Shown: positions 28,332 to 36,787, counted from the first letter of the stretch. The stretch: DNA of 64,000 bases from Kineobactrum salinum (GCF_010669285.1 NZ_CP048711.1:3844001-3908000); one strand, 5' to 3'. Made by a program: numbers and translations. The notes: generated by a model from the letters alone, not told the origin.

Positions 28332-28601
28332 ATGACGCGCCCATCACATCCGAAGAAAGAAGTTGAAGCTGCGCTCAGACATGCTGAAGGGGAGTGATGG
28401 CCAGTCGAAGTTGGCGGTGGCCACGCCTGGGGCAGAATTTACTGCCCCTACAATGACGATGAATGCCGCTGTGGTGAGTTCTGTATCGCGAGTGTGTGGA
28501 GTACGCCGAGAAATCCCGGCAGCCATGGCCGGGCGCTGCGTAGGGTGGTGGACACATGCTCCATTCACCAGCGCCGGGGCGATACGGAACCGGAGGATTG
28601 A
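28332..28601 (+). pseudogene. HicA-like small ORF with an in-frame stop codon
   Basis: The frame reads MTRPSHPKKEVEAALRHAEG, meets TGA at codon 22 (28395-28397), and continues with WPVEVGGGHAWGRIYCPYND...CRCGEFCIASVWSTPRNPG to a stop at 28601. The K-K-E-V-x-x-x-L...W-x-V-x-x-G-G-x-H-x-W layout resembles HicA mRNA interferases (a dsRNA-binding-like fold with a catalytic His). Continuity on both sides of the TGA argues for a GGA-to-TGA type nonsense change in a once intact 89-residue gene. GAGGCAAGA precedes the ATG. The next gene starts 3 nt after the stop, so they are an operon. Confidence 0.65.
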
Positions 28602-28604
28602 GCT

Positions 28605-29129
28605 ATGGAATACATTTTTACGCTGAAATACCAATTGACTGACGAGGACAGTGACCCGGATGTGCTGGTGGAGCGTCTGGGTGCAGCCGGCTGTGATGAT
28701 GCCCTTGTCGGTGTGGGGCAGCCCGGTCGCCTGGCGCTGGAATTCTCCCGCGAGGCGGGCAGTGCTGAGGAGGCGGTTCGAACCGCCTTAGCCGATGTCA
28801 AAAGTGCCGTTCCTTTAGCGCGCCTGATCGAGGCTTCGCCGGATCTTGTCGGTCTGACGGATGTGGCGGACCTGGTGGGTATTTCCCGGCAGGGGATGCG
28901 CAAACTCATGCTTGCCCACCGGATGACGTTCCCCATACCGGTTCACGAAGGTAGTGCCTCGATCTGGCATCTGGCGGAGGTACTTGATTGGCTGAGGGTG
29001 CGAGGAGGCTACCAGATTGATACTGGGATATTGGAAGCCGCGAGAGTGGCATTGGAAGTGAATATCGCTAAGGAGACTATGCGGCACCCGTTGAGAGGCC
29101 AAGGGAATATGGAGTTGCTGACAGCATAG
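28605..29129 (+). CDS. HTH protein partner of the HicA-like ORF
   Basis: A 174-residue protein. The N-terminal 75 residues (MEYIFTLKYQL..., FSREAGSAEEAVRTALADVK) suggest a small alpha/beta domain with a regularly spaced helix, and the middle (about 82-130; VGLTDVADLVGISRQGMRKL, then HEGSASIWHLAEVLDWL) is a winged-helix HTH of AlpA/MerR-like type. I recognise the two-gene arrangement with a HicA-like first gene but no characterised member. The likely role is an antitoxin-repressor of the upstream ORF; this is inference from size, order and HTH. Confidence 0.6.
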   Translation: MEYIFTLKYQLTDEDSDPDVLVERLGAAGCDDALVGVGQPGRLALEFSREAGSAEEAVRTALADVKSAVPLARLIEASPDLVGLTDVADLVGISRQGMRKLMLAHRMTFPIPVHEGSASIWHLAEVLDWLRVRGGYQIDTGILEAARVALEVNIAKETMRHPLRGQGNMELLTA

Positions 29130-29137
29130 CTGTCAGC

Positions 29138-29484
29138 TCAGTTGTTGCGAGAGTGCACAGGGCGGGCGATACGTTGTCTCACGTCTGGTCCGGGAGCGGG
29201 AGCCGTTTTCCCTGATCGGGATTCGTACTTGCGCTCCTCGATCCAAGCCTCCACTTCCTCTAGATCCCATACGACGCAGCGGGTGTTAGGTTGAAGCGGC
29301 GCGGGAAATCTCCGCGGCGTTCCAGCTCGTAGATCGTGGTTTCTGCCAAGGGCACGATCTGGTGCAGTTCCTGCCGGCGGATAGTTCTGCGAAAGGGAAG
29401 AGGAGATTTCACAACATATTGTGGTAACTCCTCGTATTCCGGTGTTCCGGGTATTGGCAGGGATGGGCGTGATTGGGATTCCAT
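29138..29484 (-). CDS. AlpA-like excisionase/regulator (apparent frameshift)
   Basis: Two overlapping frames join into one 115-residue protein: MESQSRPSLPIPGTP..., RRQELHQIVPLAETTIYELE, RRGDFPRRFNLTP, then after one missing base (C run near 29283) RCVVWDLEEVEAWIEER. This is the AlpA/phage-regulator MerR-like HTH, with the L-P-x-x-x-x-T-I-Y and F-P-x-x-x-x-L pattern and the W-x-x-x-E-V-x-x-W-I-x-x-R end. Such proteins control island excision. The ATG at 29484 is internal to a longer TTG-started frame. It is convergent with the HTH gene, 8 bp apart. Confidence 0.7.
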
Positions 29485-29704
29485 GCATGGCTCCGGTGCT
29501 GTGCTCACAGCGAAATTGGGCAATGGAGTTATGGTGGCTATAGGAGGCGATTGCTACAACTTACTGGGGCGAACTGGAGCAACCCCCCCAGTGAGAGTGT
29601 CCACTCAGAGCCGTGATTGGCGGGAGTATCGCATAACGCTGGGTCTCGATAAGTGGTGCAACTAGTTGATGGACTTGAACGTAGGTAGGCGGGCGGTTGG
29701 AATT

Positions 29705-29724
29705 ATGTATACATCGTGATACAT
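29705..29724. promoter_or_regulatory. Candidate HipB operator
   Basis: ATGTAT (29705-29710) and ATACAT (29719-29724) form an inverted repeat with an 8-bp centre (ACATCGTG), 34 bp before the hipB ATG, where autorepression by HipB would be expected. The 234-bp stretch before hipB (29524-29757) is otherwise without a supported gene. Confidence 0.45.
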
Positions 29725-29757
29725 TAATGCCATTTAAAGCTATTTGAAGATAACACT

Positions 29758-30093
29758 ATGCCTACTCCTCATCACCCGTCCGCCGCCGTCAAGCGCGTAC
29801 TGCGGAAATTGGGTACAGATATCCGGGAAGCGCGGCAGAGGCGTCGGTTAACGATGGCAGTGGTCGCAGACCGTGCGTTTACCAGTCGGGCGACCCTTCA
29901 ACGGGTCGAGTCCGGTGATCCCGGCGTGAGCATGGGTATCTACGCCGCTGTTTTACAGGCCTTGGGTTTGCTCAAGGGGCTCGATCAACTTGCTGACCCC
30001 GCTCGGGATGAAGTCGGGCAAGCCCTCTCTTCAGCAGAGCTGCCCAAACGTGTCCGTATGCCCAGTGCGACAAGGAAACGGTCTCATGACTGA
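29758..30093 (+). CDS. hipB: HipB-like XRE-family antitoxin
   Basis: A 111-residue protein with an XRE HTH at about residues 18-75 (LGTDIREARQRRRLTMAVVAD, shown here by its parts IREARQRRRLT and TSRATLQRVESGDPGVSMG). HipB binds HipA and represses the operon. The C-terminal tail is basic (RVRMPSATRKRSHD). The stop overlaps the hipA start by 8 nt, so the two are translationally coupled, the usual order for hipBA. Confidence 0.85.
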   Translation: MPTPHHPSAAVKRVLRKLGTDIREARQRRRLTMAVVADRAFTSRATLQRVESGDPGVSMGIYAAVLQALGLLKGLDQLADPARDEVGQALSSAELPKRVRMPSATRKRSHD

Positions 30094-31333
30094 TGTCGAA
30101 GTTCACATTGATCTGGAAGGGCAAGTGCGTCGATTGGGGCTATTGCGTCGGCAAATGTCACGACGAAGTGAGACCGTTACCTTTGAATACGATCCGGCCT
30201 GGCTTGAGGATGCAAACCGGTTTTCAATCGAACCGGCACTGACGTTGACAGCTGGAACGTTTCCGCCACAGGCGGGACAGGCTATATTCGGTTCGATAGG
30301 CGACTCTGCACCGGATACTTGGGGCCGGCGCTTGATGCAACGTGCTGAGCGGCGTCTGGCGGAGCGGGAAGGACGGCAGGTGCACACCTTGGGGGAATTA
30401 CATTACCTGCTTGGTGTGGCGGACGAAACCCGGCTCGGTGCACTGCGTTTTCGTTGGAGTGGCGAGGAAGTATTCCAGGCGCCGGTACGTGAGGGCGTTC
30501 CGGCACTGGTTGAGCTTGGTCGCCTGCTCCAGATCAGCGAGCGTATCGATCGTGATGAGGAAACGGACGAAGATCTTCGGCTGATTTTTGCGCCGGGTTC
30601 GTCACTGGGAGGTGCCCGGCCCAAGGCGTCTGTGATCGACCAGTACGGTCATTTGTCGATTGCCAAATTTCCCAAAGAAGCGGATGACTACAGTATTGAA
30701 ACCTGGGAAGAAATTGCGCTCAGGCTAGCGGAGCGGGCGGGTATTGAGACACCAGAGCATCAATTGGTGCAGGTTGCCGGAAAAGCGGTACTGTTGTCGC
30801 GTCGTTTCGATCGCGTCAATGGATGGCGCGTTCCCTTTCTGTCAGCGATGTCAATGACGGGATCACAGGATGGAGAACGTGGTAGCTATCCCGAACTGGT
30901 TGATGCCCTGACAGCACATGGAGTGCAAGCCAAAGCGGATGCGGTACAGCTTTATCGTCGCGTGGCCTTCAATGTACTGGTGTCCAATGTTGACGATCAT
31001 TTGCGCAACCACGGCTTTCTATGGGCAGGGCAGGGTGGCTGGGTGTTGTCGCCGGCTTACGACTTGAATCCGACGCCAGTGGATGTGAAAGTACGCATCC
31101 TGACGACCAATATCGATCTCGATGAAGGCACTTGTTCGGTGGAATTGCTCGAAGAAGCCTCGGAATACTTCGGTTTAAGTCTGAAGGCAGCACGTGTTGT
31201 TATCCACGAGGTGGCGGAGGCTACCCGGACCTGGCAGTCGGTGGCTGAAGCGGTGGGTGCCCGGCGTACAGAAATCGCCCGGATGTCCAGTGCTTTTGAA
31301 CACGGAGACCTGCAAGCGGCGTTGCAGCTATAG
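30086..31333 (+). CDS. hipA: HipA-family serine/threonine kinase toxin
   Basis: A 415-residue kinase of the HipA family, whose E. coli member phosphorylates glutamyl-tRNA synthetase and causes persistence. Seen here: an N-terminal subdomain with YDPAWLEDANRFSIEPAL and FGSIGDSAPDTWGRRLM, the ATP-loop region GSSLGGARPKASV, the conserved lysine in LSIAKFPKE, the catalytic Asn-Asp pair in FNVLVSNVDDHLRNHGF and the metal Asp in LSPAYDLNPTP. All key residues look intact, so the toxin may be functional although the island is decayed. ATG at 30086 overlaps the hipB end. Confidence 0.88.
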   Translation: MTDVEVHIDLEGQVRRLGLLRRQMSRRSETVTFEYDPAWLEDANRFSIEPALTLTAGTFPPQAGQAIFGSIGDSAPDTWGRRLMQRAERRLAEREGRQVHTLGELHYLLGVADETRLGALRFRWSGEEVFQAPVREGVPALVELGRLLQISERIDRDEETDEDLRLIFAPGSSLGGARPKASVIDQYGHLSIAKFPKEADDYSIETWEEIALRLAERAGIETPEHQLVQVAGKAVLLSRRFDRVNGWRVPFLSAMSMTGSQDGERGSYPELVDALTAHGVQAKADAVQLYRRVAFNVLVSNVDDHLRNHGFLWAGQGGWVLSPAYDLNPTPVDVKVRILTTNIDLDEGTCSVELLEEASEYFGLSLKAARVVIHEVAEATRTWQSVAEAVGARRTEIARMSSAFEHGDLQAALQL

Positions 31334-31438
31334 GTCCAGGCTATGCAGCCGGAATAACGAAGACGTGCAGAGCTGTTTATGCTGCCGTAGTTTCAATGTA
31401 AAGCGATATAAAATAGGACATCGAATTCGGATATAAAG

Positions 31439-31795
31439 CTATTGCTTCAAAACGCGTATTTCCTCGCCGAGAGATTCTGGCGAGCGCGGCAACTGAACCA
31501 CAGAAATCACAAAATCATACTGGCCGGAGTAAATTGCCAGTTCATGGCAGGGGTCACTGAACCATACCCCACCATCGAAACTACGACCTGAGCGCGCTGT
31601 CTCAGCGTCGATTGTTCCTTGCCCCGCTGCAAGCGAGGCGGTTGGAACACTGACAGGCGGCACGCCTACGGCCTTGATATAGGCGCCAGATTTGAAAGCA
31701 CGCTCAGATGCTCGTGCCCATAAAATGTAACCCGATCGCGAAACGACAAGGACAGCGCGCTGTTCGGTAAACTCGATCCATCTAAGACAATAATT
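31439..31795 (-). pseudogene. 5'-truncated ORF of unknown family
   Basis: An open minus-strand frame without an ATG runs from a stop at 31796-31798 to a stop at 31439. It reads RWIEFTEQRAVLVVSRSGYI, LWARASERAFKSGAYIKAVG and, near the end, GGVWFSDPCHELAIYSGQYD. The composition looks protein-like throughout (no low-complexity runs). GTG at 31663 is the only likely start and would give 74 residues. I do not recognise the family; it is probably the 3' half of a gene cut near 31795. The surrounding 31334-31438 and 31796-31994 hold nothing else I can support. Confidence 0.35.
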
Positions 31796-31994
31796 TCACC
31801 GTCGGTGACGGTGACAAGATATTGGTGCTGGGGGGGGACGAAAACGGAAAGACGAATGAACTCACCCAGATTCTTGTCAAAAGAGGATCAAAATTTTCGG
31901 GAATCAATGGCAAGTCCTCTGGAAAGTGATGCACGAGATCCACCGCTCGTGGTTCGCGACTCTTTAGTGTTCCGGGAAATGGGCTAAATATTTG

Positions 31995-32429
31995 TCAGGA
32001 TCTGAACAGTGTCTCGACCATAAAATCGATAAAGACGCGCACCTTGGGCGCCAGGTGCTTGCTTGACGGCCACACCGGCCGGAAAGTACCTTCGTGTTCG
32101 ATGTGTGCGTCGAGAATCGAAATCAGTTTTCCTTGCTCGATAGACTGCCGGACCATGAAGTCTGGAAGGCTCGCTATGCCAAGCCCCGCTAGTGCAACGT
32201 CCAGTAGTGCTGACGATGTATTGCAGACCATGACGGATGACGACTCTTGATCAGGTTTGCCATCAACTGTCTTTAACGGCCACGGCTCCAATTTGCCTGT
32301 GGATGGAAACTTGTGATGCAGGCAAGCGTGATTAGCGAGATCCGATGGGGTCGTTGGTGTGCCGTGGCTGGCCAGGTAGTCGGGTGAGGCAACCAGTTGC
32401 AGTCGATAGCTGCCGAGCGGACGAGACAC
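31995..32429 (-). pseudogene. LysR-type regulator fragment (effector domain only)
   Basis: The 144 residues correspond to the C-terminal half of a LysR-type regulator: LVASPDYLASHGTPTTPSDL, the HACL segment, VALAGLGIASLPDFMV and the terminal VRVFIDFMVE. The DNA-binding HTH and the linker are missing. The gene breaks at about 32430, exactly where IS3-family sequence begins, so the insertion or a deletion next to it removed the 5' half. Confidence 0.85.
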
Positions 32430-32864
32430 CCAATCCCCTTGAAGGATGTTTATCCCTCACGGGAATTCAGTACCAGACAGGCTTGTCGATATCTAGGAAG
32501 CATTCCTATTGTAATCCCCCGGAAAATAATCAAGAGTCTGAGTAGGAGAAGTCCATACACGTCCGGTAAACCCATCTTTCTGAGCCCCTTAAACAGCGAC
32601 ACGAAGTGGGTGACGGATGTCACGGAGTTCAGAGTCGCGGATAAAAAACTGTATCTTTCCCCTGTCATCGATTTATTTAATCGGGAGGTAGTGTCATTCT
32701 CGTTGTCCGAGCGACCGCTCTTTGGCATGGTAAGATCAATGCTTGAAAGCGCATTTGAACGACTGGAGAATGGCAGCGGTCTGATTCTACACTTTGATCA
32801 AGGCTGGCAATACCGAATGCCTGACTATAGGGATATATTGAGAAAGCATTCAGTCCATGACTAA
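32430..32864 (+). pseudogene. IS3-family (IS150-like) transposase fragment
   Basis: The frame contains the centre of an IS3-family OrfB integrase-core domain: TKWVTDVTEF (first catalytic Asp), KKLYLSPVIDLFNREVVSFS, ERPLFGMVRSMLESAFERL and ILHFDQGWQYRMPDYRDIL (second Asp; HSDQG in most relatives). It ends abruptly before the expected MSRKGNC segment and the catalytic Glu, and the N-terminus is also lost. No terminal inverted repeats were found, so this is an immobile scar. Confidence 0.85.
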
Positions 32865-33381
32865 TCAGCCATTGCACTTGCGGCTGGTTGAAGTAATGAG
32901 TGTGGGATCAACAACCGGTATCATCGTTGCGACGCTTGGCTACATGGTTGTCAATCGTCTGCTTGACGGGCAATTGGCGATGCTCGGACTGAATCAGGAA
33001 AGTATTGAAGTTAAAAGTTTTATTATTGTCTGGATGCTCACCTTTTTGCACGGCGTCATACGCCGGGAGAGAGCCTGGATGGATCAGGGCTGGATGATTG
33101 CGTTGCTTTCCCTGGCAGCCGCTGTCCTGAACTGGATGACTACCGGCGATCACCCCGTTAAAGCGGCGATGGGAGGATTGTGGTCGGTGTTCGGAGTTGA
33201 TCTTACCTTGCTTGCCGGTTTCCTTGTTGCCGGTTACGCCGCATTTTGTTTACGGAACTACGGAAAAAAGCCGGTAGGGAGTCCTGAACATAACTTGCGG
33301 GATATCAGTGTCGCGCTGGTGATTGCCTTCAGACCGGGGTGGCTGCGCGTACTGCGTATTCTTCCCGGTCTGGGTGCATAG
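32857..33381 (+). pseudogene. PepSY-type membrane protein, C-terminal remnant
   Basis: 174 residues with four predicted transmembrane helices. RLVEVMSVGSTTGIIVATLG, NRLL, FIIVWMLTFLHGVIR and the L-N-x-x-T-T-G segment match the last helices of PepSY-associated membrane proteins found in iron-siderophore uptake loci. The first half of such a protein (periplasmic PepSY domains) is absent, and the open frame starts within the IS3 scar, so the gene is truncated. It could still be translated from the ATG at 32857. Confidence 0.6.
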
Positions 33382-33531
33382 AAGTCAAGGCGTGCTCTTG
33401 CGTGGTGTAACCTGAGAGTGCGTGGTGATTTACACTTTGCTAATATGTCACTTGGTTGATAATGGGGTGAAAAGCATTGCCGCCGGAAAAATCGCTGCGT
33501 CACCCGCGGAAACAAAGAGCTGGTGATTCTG

Positions 33532-33552
33532 ACGGTAAACGCGACGGTAAAA
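33532..33552 (+). repeat. Right-end GACGGTAAA repeats (probable integrase arm sites)
   Basis: Two copies of GACGGTAAA lie head-to-tail with a 3-bp spacer (GACGGTAAACGCGACGGTAAA). The same nonamer and near copies occur several times at the left island end. Their location 54-77 bp inside the right direct repeat fits arm-type sites of a tyrosine integrase. Confidence 0.6.
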
Positions 33553-33605
33553 CCTAAAGTCAGCCTTTTTTAAATCCTTTGCCTTCAATGGGTTAGACCC
33601 TCGTT

Positions 33606-33624
33606 GATGATTGAGTGGGAGTGA
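33606..33624 (+). repeat. attR-like direct repeat
   Basis: GATGATTGAGTGGGAGTGA copies the last 19 bases of guaA with one mismatch. Together with 27248-27266 it brackets a 6.36-kb segment containing the integrase remnant. Confidence 0.8.
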
Positions 33625-33791
33625 CTGGTAACGACAGGCAACATCTGGCACTGGCTGGCATCACGGCGGCGGCTTGGAGATTCTGCGGTTGAGCGATTGT
33701 AGTATAAAACACAGTATCGCAAGGACGCGGATCGCATCCTACAGGGCGGCCAGGACGACCACCCGGGATGCATAAAACAACCGGAGGATTC

Positions 33792-35144
33792 ATGGATAAA
33801 GATGAAGACAGAACAACGCATTACCAAGAAGGCAGCCTGACATTACCAGGAACGGTGATGCTGGGAACCGGAGTAATGATAGGCGCTGGTATCTTTGCAC
33901 TGACCGGGCAAATGGCGCAGATGACAGGCGTTCTCTTCCCGCTGGCGTTTCTGGCCGCCGCCGTGATCGTTGCCTTTAGCGCCTATTCCTACATCAAGAT
34001 TTCCAATGCCTATCCGTCTGCCGGTGGCATCGGCATGTATCTGCACAAGGCCTACGGAGACCGGTTGCCGACGGCGTTCAACGCCTTGCTGATGTATTTT
34101 TCGATGGTGATCGCCCAAAGCTTTCTGGCTCGCACCTTCGGCGCCTATACCATGCAGCTTTTCGGTGGCGACGAGAGCGGCATGATGGTGCCTGTTCTCG
34201 GCGTATCACTCATTCTCGCCGCCTTTCTGGTGAATCTTTCCGGTAATCGACTGATTCAGGGCGTGGCCTCTTTTATCGGTGTTTTGAAAATCGCGGGCAT
34301 TCTTATTTTCGGAGTGGTGGGAATCTGGATCGCTGACAGCCTTTCAGTGGATTTCTCAAACCCTGGAGAGGCCGGAACCGTGGGTAATTTCCTGGGTGCA
34401 ACGGCACTCGGAATACTGGCGTTCAAGGGCTTCACAACAATTACCAACAGTGGCTCGGAGGTGAAAGACCCCAAACGCAACGTGGGTCGCGCCATCGTGA
34501 TTTCCATCGCCGCCTGCGTGGTCATCTACACGCTGGTGGGCTTTGCCGTTGCCAGTAATCTCTCCCTTGCCGAAATCATCGAAACCCGGGACTACTCCCT
34601 TGCCGCTGCCGCCCGGCCTGCATTGGGGGAGTATGGCGTTTGGTTCACGGTGGCCATTGCCATGATGGCCACCGCCGGCGGCATTCTCGCCAGTATCTTT
34701 GCCGTCTCCAGAATGCTGGCCATGCTGACGGAAATGAAACTGGTTCCCCACAGCCACTTCGGTATGCCGGGGAGCATCCAGAAGCACACCCTGGTTTACA
34801 CCGTGGTTCTCGGCCTTGTCCTCACCGCATTCTTTGACCTCTCCCGCATTGCGGCGCTGGGGATCGTGTTTTACCTGATCATGGACATTGCCATTCATTG
34901 GGGCGTCATTCGCTATCTGAGGGAGGATATTGAGGCCAGGGCATGGGTCCCCGTTACGGCAATTGTTCTCGATTTGCTCGCGCTCGGAGGCTTTGTCTGG
35001 GTCAAGCTGAACGCCGACCCTTTTGTGATTGGCGTGGCGGTCGTGGCGATGATGATCATCGCGGTTGTCGAGCAGATTTTTCTCAAAAAAACGTCGGGAA
35101 TCAAGCCGCCAGGTAGTGAGCACCCTCATTCTCACCACCACTAA
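33792..35144 (+). CDS. APC-family amino acid permease
   Basis: A 450-residue transporter with about 12 predicted transmembrane helices. VMIGAGIFALTGQMAQMTG in the first helix is the substrate-binding GAGIF signature of the APC family, and AYPSAGGIGMYLHKAYGD and GFTTITNSGSEVKDPKRNV are also typical. The substrate cannot be told. The C-terminus ends in a His-rich tail (EHPHSHHH), unusual for the family. The ATG at 33792 has CCGGAGGA 7 nt upstream. It is the first gene beyond the island's right repeat. Confidence 0.88.
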   Translation: MDKDEDRTTHYQEGSLTLPGTVMLGTGVMIGAGIFALTGQMAQMTGVLFPLAFLAAAVIVAFSAYSYIKISNAYPSAGGIGMYLHKAYGDRLPTAFNALLMYFSMVIAQSFLARTFGAYTMQLFGGDESGMMVPVLGVSLILAAFLVNLSGNRLIQGVASFIGVLKIAGILIFGVVGIWIADSLSVDFSNPGEAGTVGNFLGATALGILAFKGFTTITNSGSEVKDPKRNVGRAIVISIAACVVIYTLVGFAVASNLSLAEIIETRDYSLAAAARPALGEYGVWFTVAIAMMATAGGILASIFAVSRMLAMLTEMKLVPHSHFGMPGSIQKHTLVYTVVLGLVLTAFFDLSRIAALGIVFYLIMDIAIHWGVIRYLREDIEARAWVPVTAIVLDLLALGGFVWVKLNADPFVIGVAVVAMMIIAVVEQIFLKKTSGIKPPGSEHPHSHHH

Positions 35145-35293
35145 TATCCTGAAGTCAACACGAAGAGGAAACCGTGATGGAGAATTATATGTTGGGTCAC
35201 TCCATGTGGGCAGGCCATAATGGCTGAGTACGGTCAGGCCCACAGATCGTCACTGACTGAGCACTTGTTTCATTCATTGTGGAAAGATCGGGT

Positions 35294-35542
35294 ATGGAAG
35301 TTAAAACATTTTTAGACCTAATCGAATGGACCCGAAAACTGCATGCGAAGCTGGCGGAATGCCTGGCTCATTGCGCTTCGCATCACCAAGACGAACGCGC
35401 TTCGCTGCTGCTCGACTATCTGGCGTTGCACGAAACTGAAATGGAGAAAATGGTGGCAGCGTTTGAACGCCAGGCGATTGTAAACCAGGTCAATCTGCTG
35501 GCCGTGCCCATTCAATGTACCGGCTTCATAATGGAGCTCTAA
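35294..35542 (+). CDS. Small helical protein, probably truncated
   Basis: An 82-residue ORF starting MEVKTFLDLIEWTRKLHAKL, AECLAHCASHHQDERASLLL and DYLALHETEMEKMVAAFERQ. These form two amphipathic helices with conserved-looking H/E positions reminiscent of a ferritin-like or hemerythrin-like bundle. After FERQA the sequence (IVNQVNLLAVPIQ) loses this character, suggesting truncation of a longer protein. I do not recognise a named family. It lies alone between the permease and the convergent aldo/keto reductase. Confidence 0.5.
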   Translation: MEVKTFLDLIEWTRKLHAKLAECLAHCASHHQDERASLLLDYLALHETEMEKMVAAFERQAIVNQVNLLAVPIQCTGFIMEL

Positions 35543-35609
35543 TAGAGTTTTTACGGTAGTTGCATCGACATGACTGAGTAGCTTTGTACCAAGTTCGGTC
35601 GCTATTTCC

Positions 35610-36644
35610 TCACACCACTGGAGGGTTGATACGAGCAAAGCCTTCCTGTGTTCGATAAGGATAGTACGGATAAGCCGGCATCTGGTAACTTGCCTCATCC
35701 AGGCGTTTGACCTGGTCAGGCTGCAGGGACCACCCCACCGCACCTAGATTGTCTCGCAGTTGCTGTTGGTTTCGCGCACCAATGATAACGCTCGAGACTG
35801 TTGGCCTTTGCAGTAACCAGTTGATCGCGATTTGCGGAACTGTCTTCCCGGTTTCCCCGGCAATGTCGTCCAGTACGTCGACAATACCATAGAGATGTTC
35901 ATCATCCACAGGAGGGCCGAAAGATGCCGTTTCGTGCAGGCGACTGCCTTCAGGGATTGGCGCATTCCGGCGAATTTTCCCGGTTAATCTGCCCCAGCCC
36001 AATGGGCTCCAGACCATTGCCCCCACGCCCTGGTCCATGCCCAACGGCATCAACTCCCATTCATAGTCGCGCCCGGTTAACGAGTAATAGACTTGATGTG
36101 CTACCTGCCGCGGATAACCATGACTATCAGACACGCCCAACGATTTCATTAATTCCCACCCGGAAAAATTAGACGCCCCGATGTAGCGGATCTTGCCTTG
36201 TCGAACCAGATTGTCCAGCGTGTACAGCACCTCCTCTACCGGCGTAAACTTGTCGAAGCCATGCAACTGGAACAAGTCGATATAGTCGGTCTGAAGGCGT
36301 TTCAGGGCCTCGTCTACACTCTTGATCAGACGAGAACGGGAGGTACCCGCATCCATCGGGCCATCTCCCATGGGCAGCGCGGCTTTCGTTGAAATCAGCA
36401 CTTGGTCCCTGAGACCCACAAGCGCCTTGCCCAAAACGGTTTCAGAGTCTCCATCGGAATAGACATCCGCACTATCAAATAAATTCACGCCAGCTTCCAG
36501 GCAAATCTCAACCAACTGACGCGCTTCATCCACGTTGGTCGTTCCCCAATTTCCAAACAACGGGCCCTTGCCGGCAAAAGTGCCAGCACCAAAACTCAGA
36601 ACTGGCACACGAAGCCCCGATTTTCCTAACTGTCTATATTCCAT
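35610..36644 (-). CDS. Aldo/keto reductase
   Basis: A 344-residue NADPH-dependent oxidoreductase of the voltage-gated K+ channel beta-subunit-like group. Seen: YRQLGKSGLRVPVLSFGAGT, FDSADVYSDG (catalytic Asp and Tyr), LISTKAAL (Lys), DLFQLHGFDK (His), and the cofactor region SSVIIGARNQQQLRDNLGAV. The ATG at 36644 matches the family start; a longer frame to 36755 is an artefact of the AT-rich spacer. It is divergent from the ArsR-like gene, which probably controls it through the palindrome at 36788. Confidence 0.9.
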   Translation of the reverse strand: MEYRQLGKSGLRVPVLSFGAGTFAGKGPLFGNWGTTNVDEARQLVEICLEAGVNLFDSADVYSDGDSETVLGKALVGLRDQVLISTKAALPMGDGPMDAGTSRSRLIKSVDEALKRLQTDYIDLFQLHGFDKFTPVEEVLYTLDNLVRQGKIRYIGASNFSGWELMKSLGVSDSHGYPRQVAHQVYYSLTGRDYEWELMPLGMDQGVGAMVWSPLGWGRLTGKIRRNAPIPEGSRLHETASFGPPVDDEHLYGIVDVLDDIAGETGKTVPQIAINWLLQRPTVSSVIIGARNQQQLRDNLGAVGWSLQPDQVKRLDEASYQMPAYPYYPYRTQEGFARINPPVV

Positions 36645-36787
36645 TGCTATACCCTCAACGGTATATGTATTCGAACACTTACTACCATATTCATAACATT
36701 CATCCGATATATTGATATATTGCATTGAATTAGTTACATTGAAGTCATAACCCAAGGGACCTCGTGAGTATTATATATCTCGCTGCC

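Larger units (their letters stand above)
33382..33791. other. Right island end and spacer before the permease gene
   Basis: This 410-bp stretch has no supported gene. It contains two GACGGTAAA nonamers (33532-33540, 33544-33552), the right direct repeat (33606-33624) and, after it, about 170 bp leading to the permease ribosome-binding site ACCGGAGGA at 33780-33788. Confidence 0.6.

Noticed and set aside
28030-28335. Plus-strand ORF of 101 residues after the integrase remnant
   Set aside because: It begins inside the integrase C-terminal fragment in another frame and crosses two palindromes; no family-like sequence.
31805-31987. Plus-strand ORF of 60 residues
   Set aside because: No ribosome-binding site, no recognisable domain and a position in decayed island DNA.
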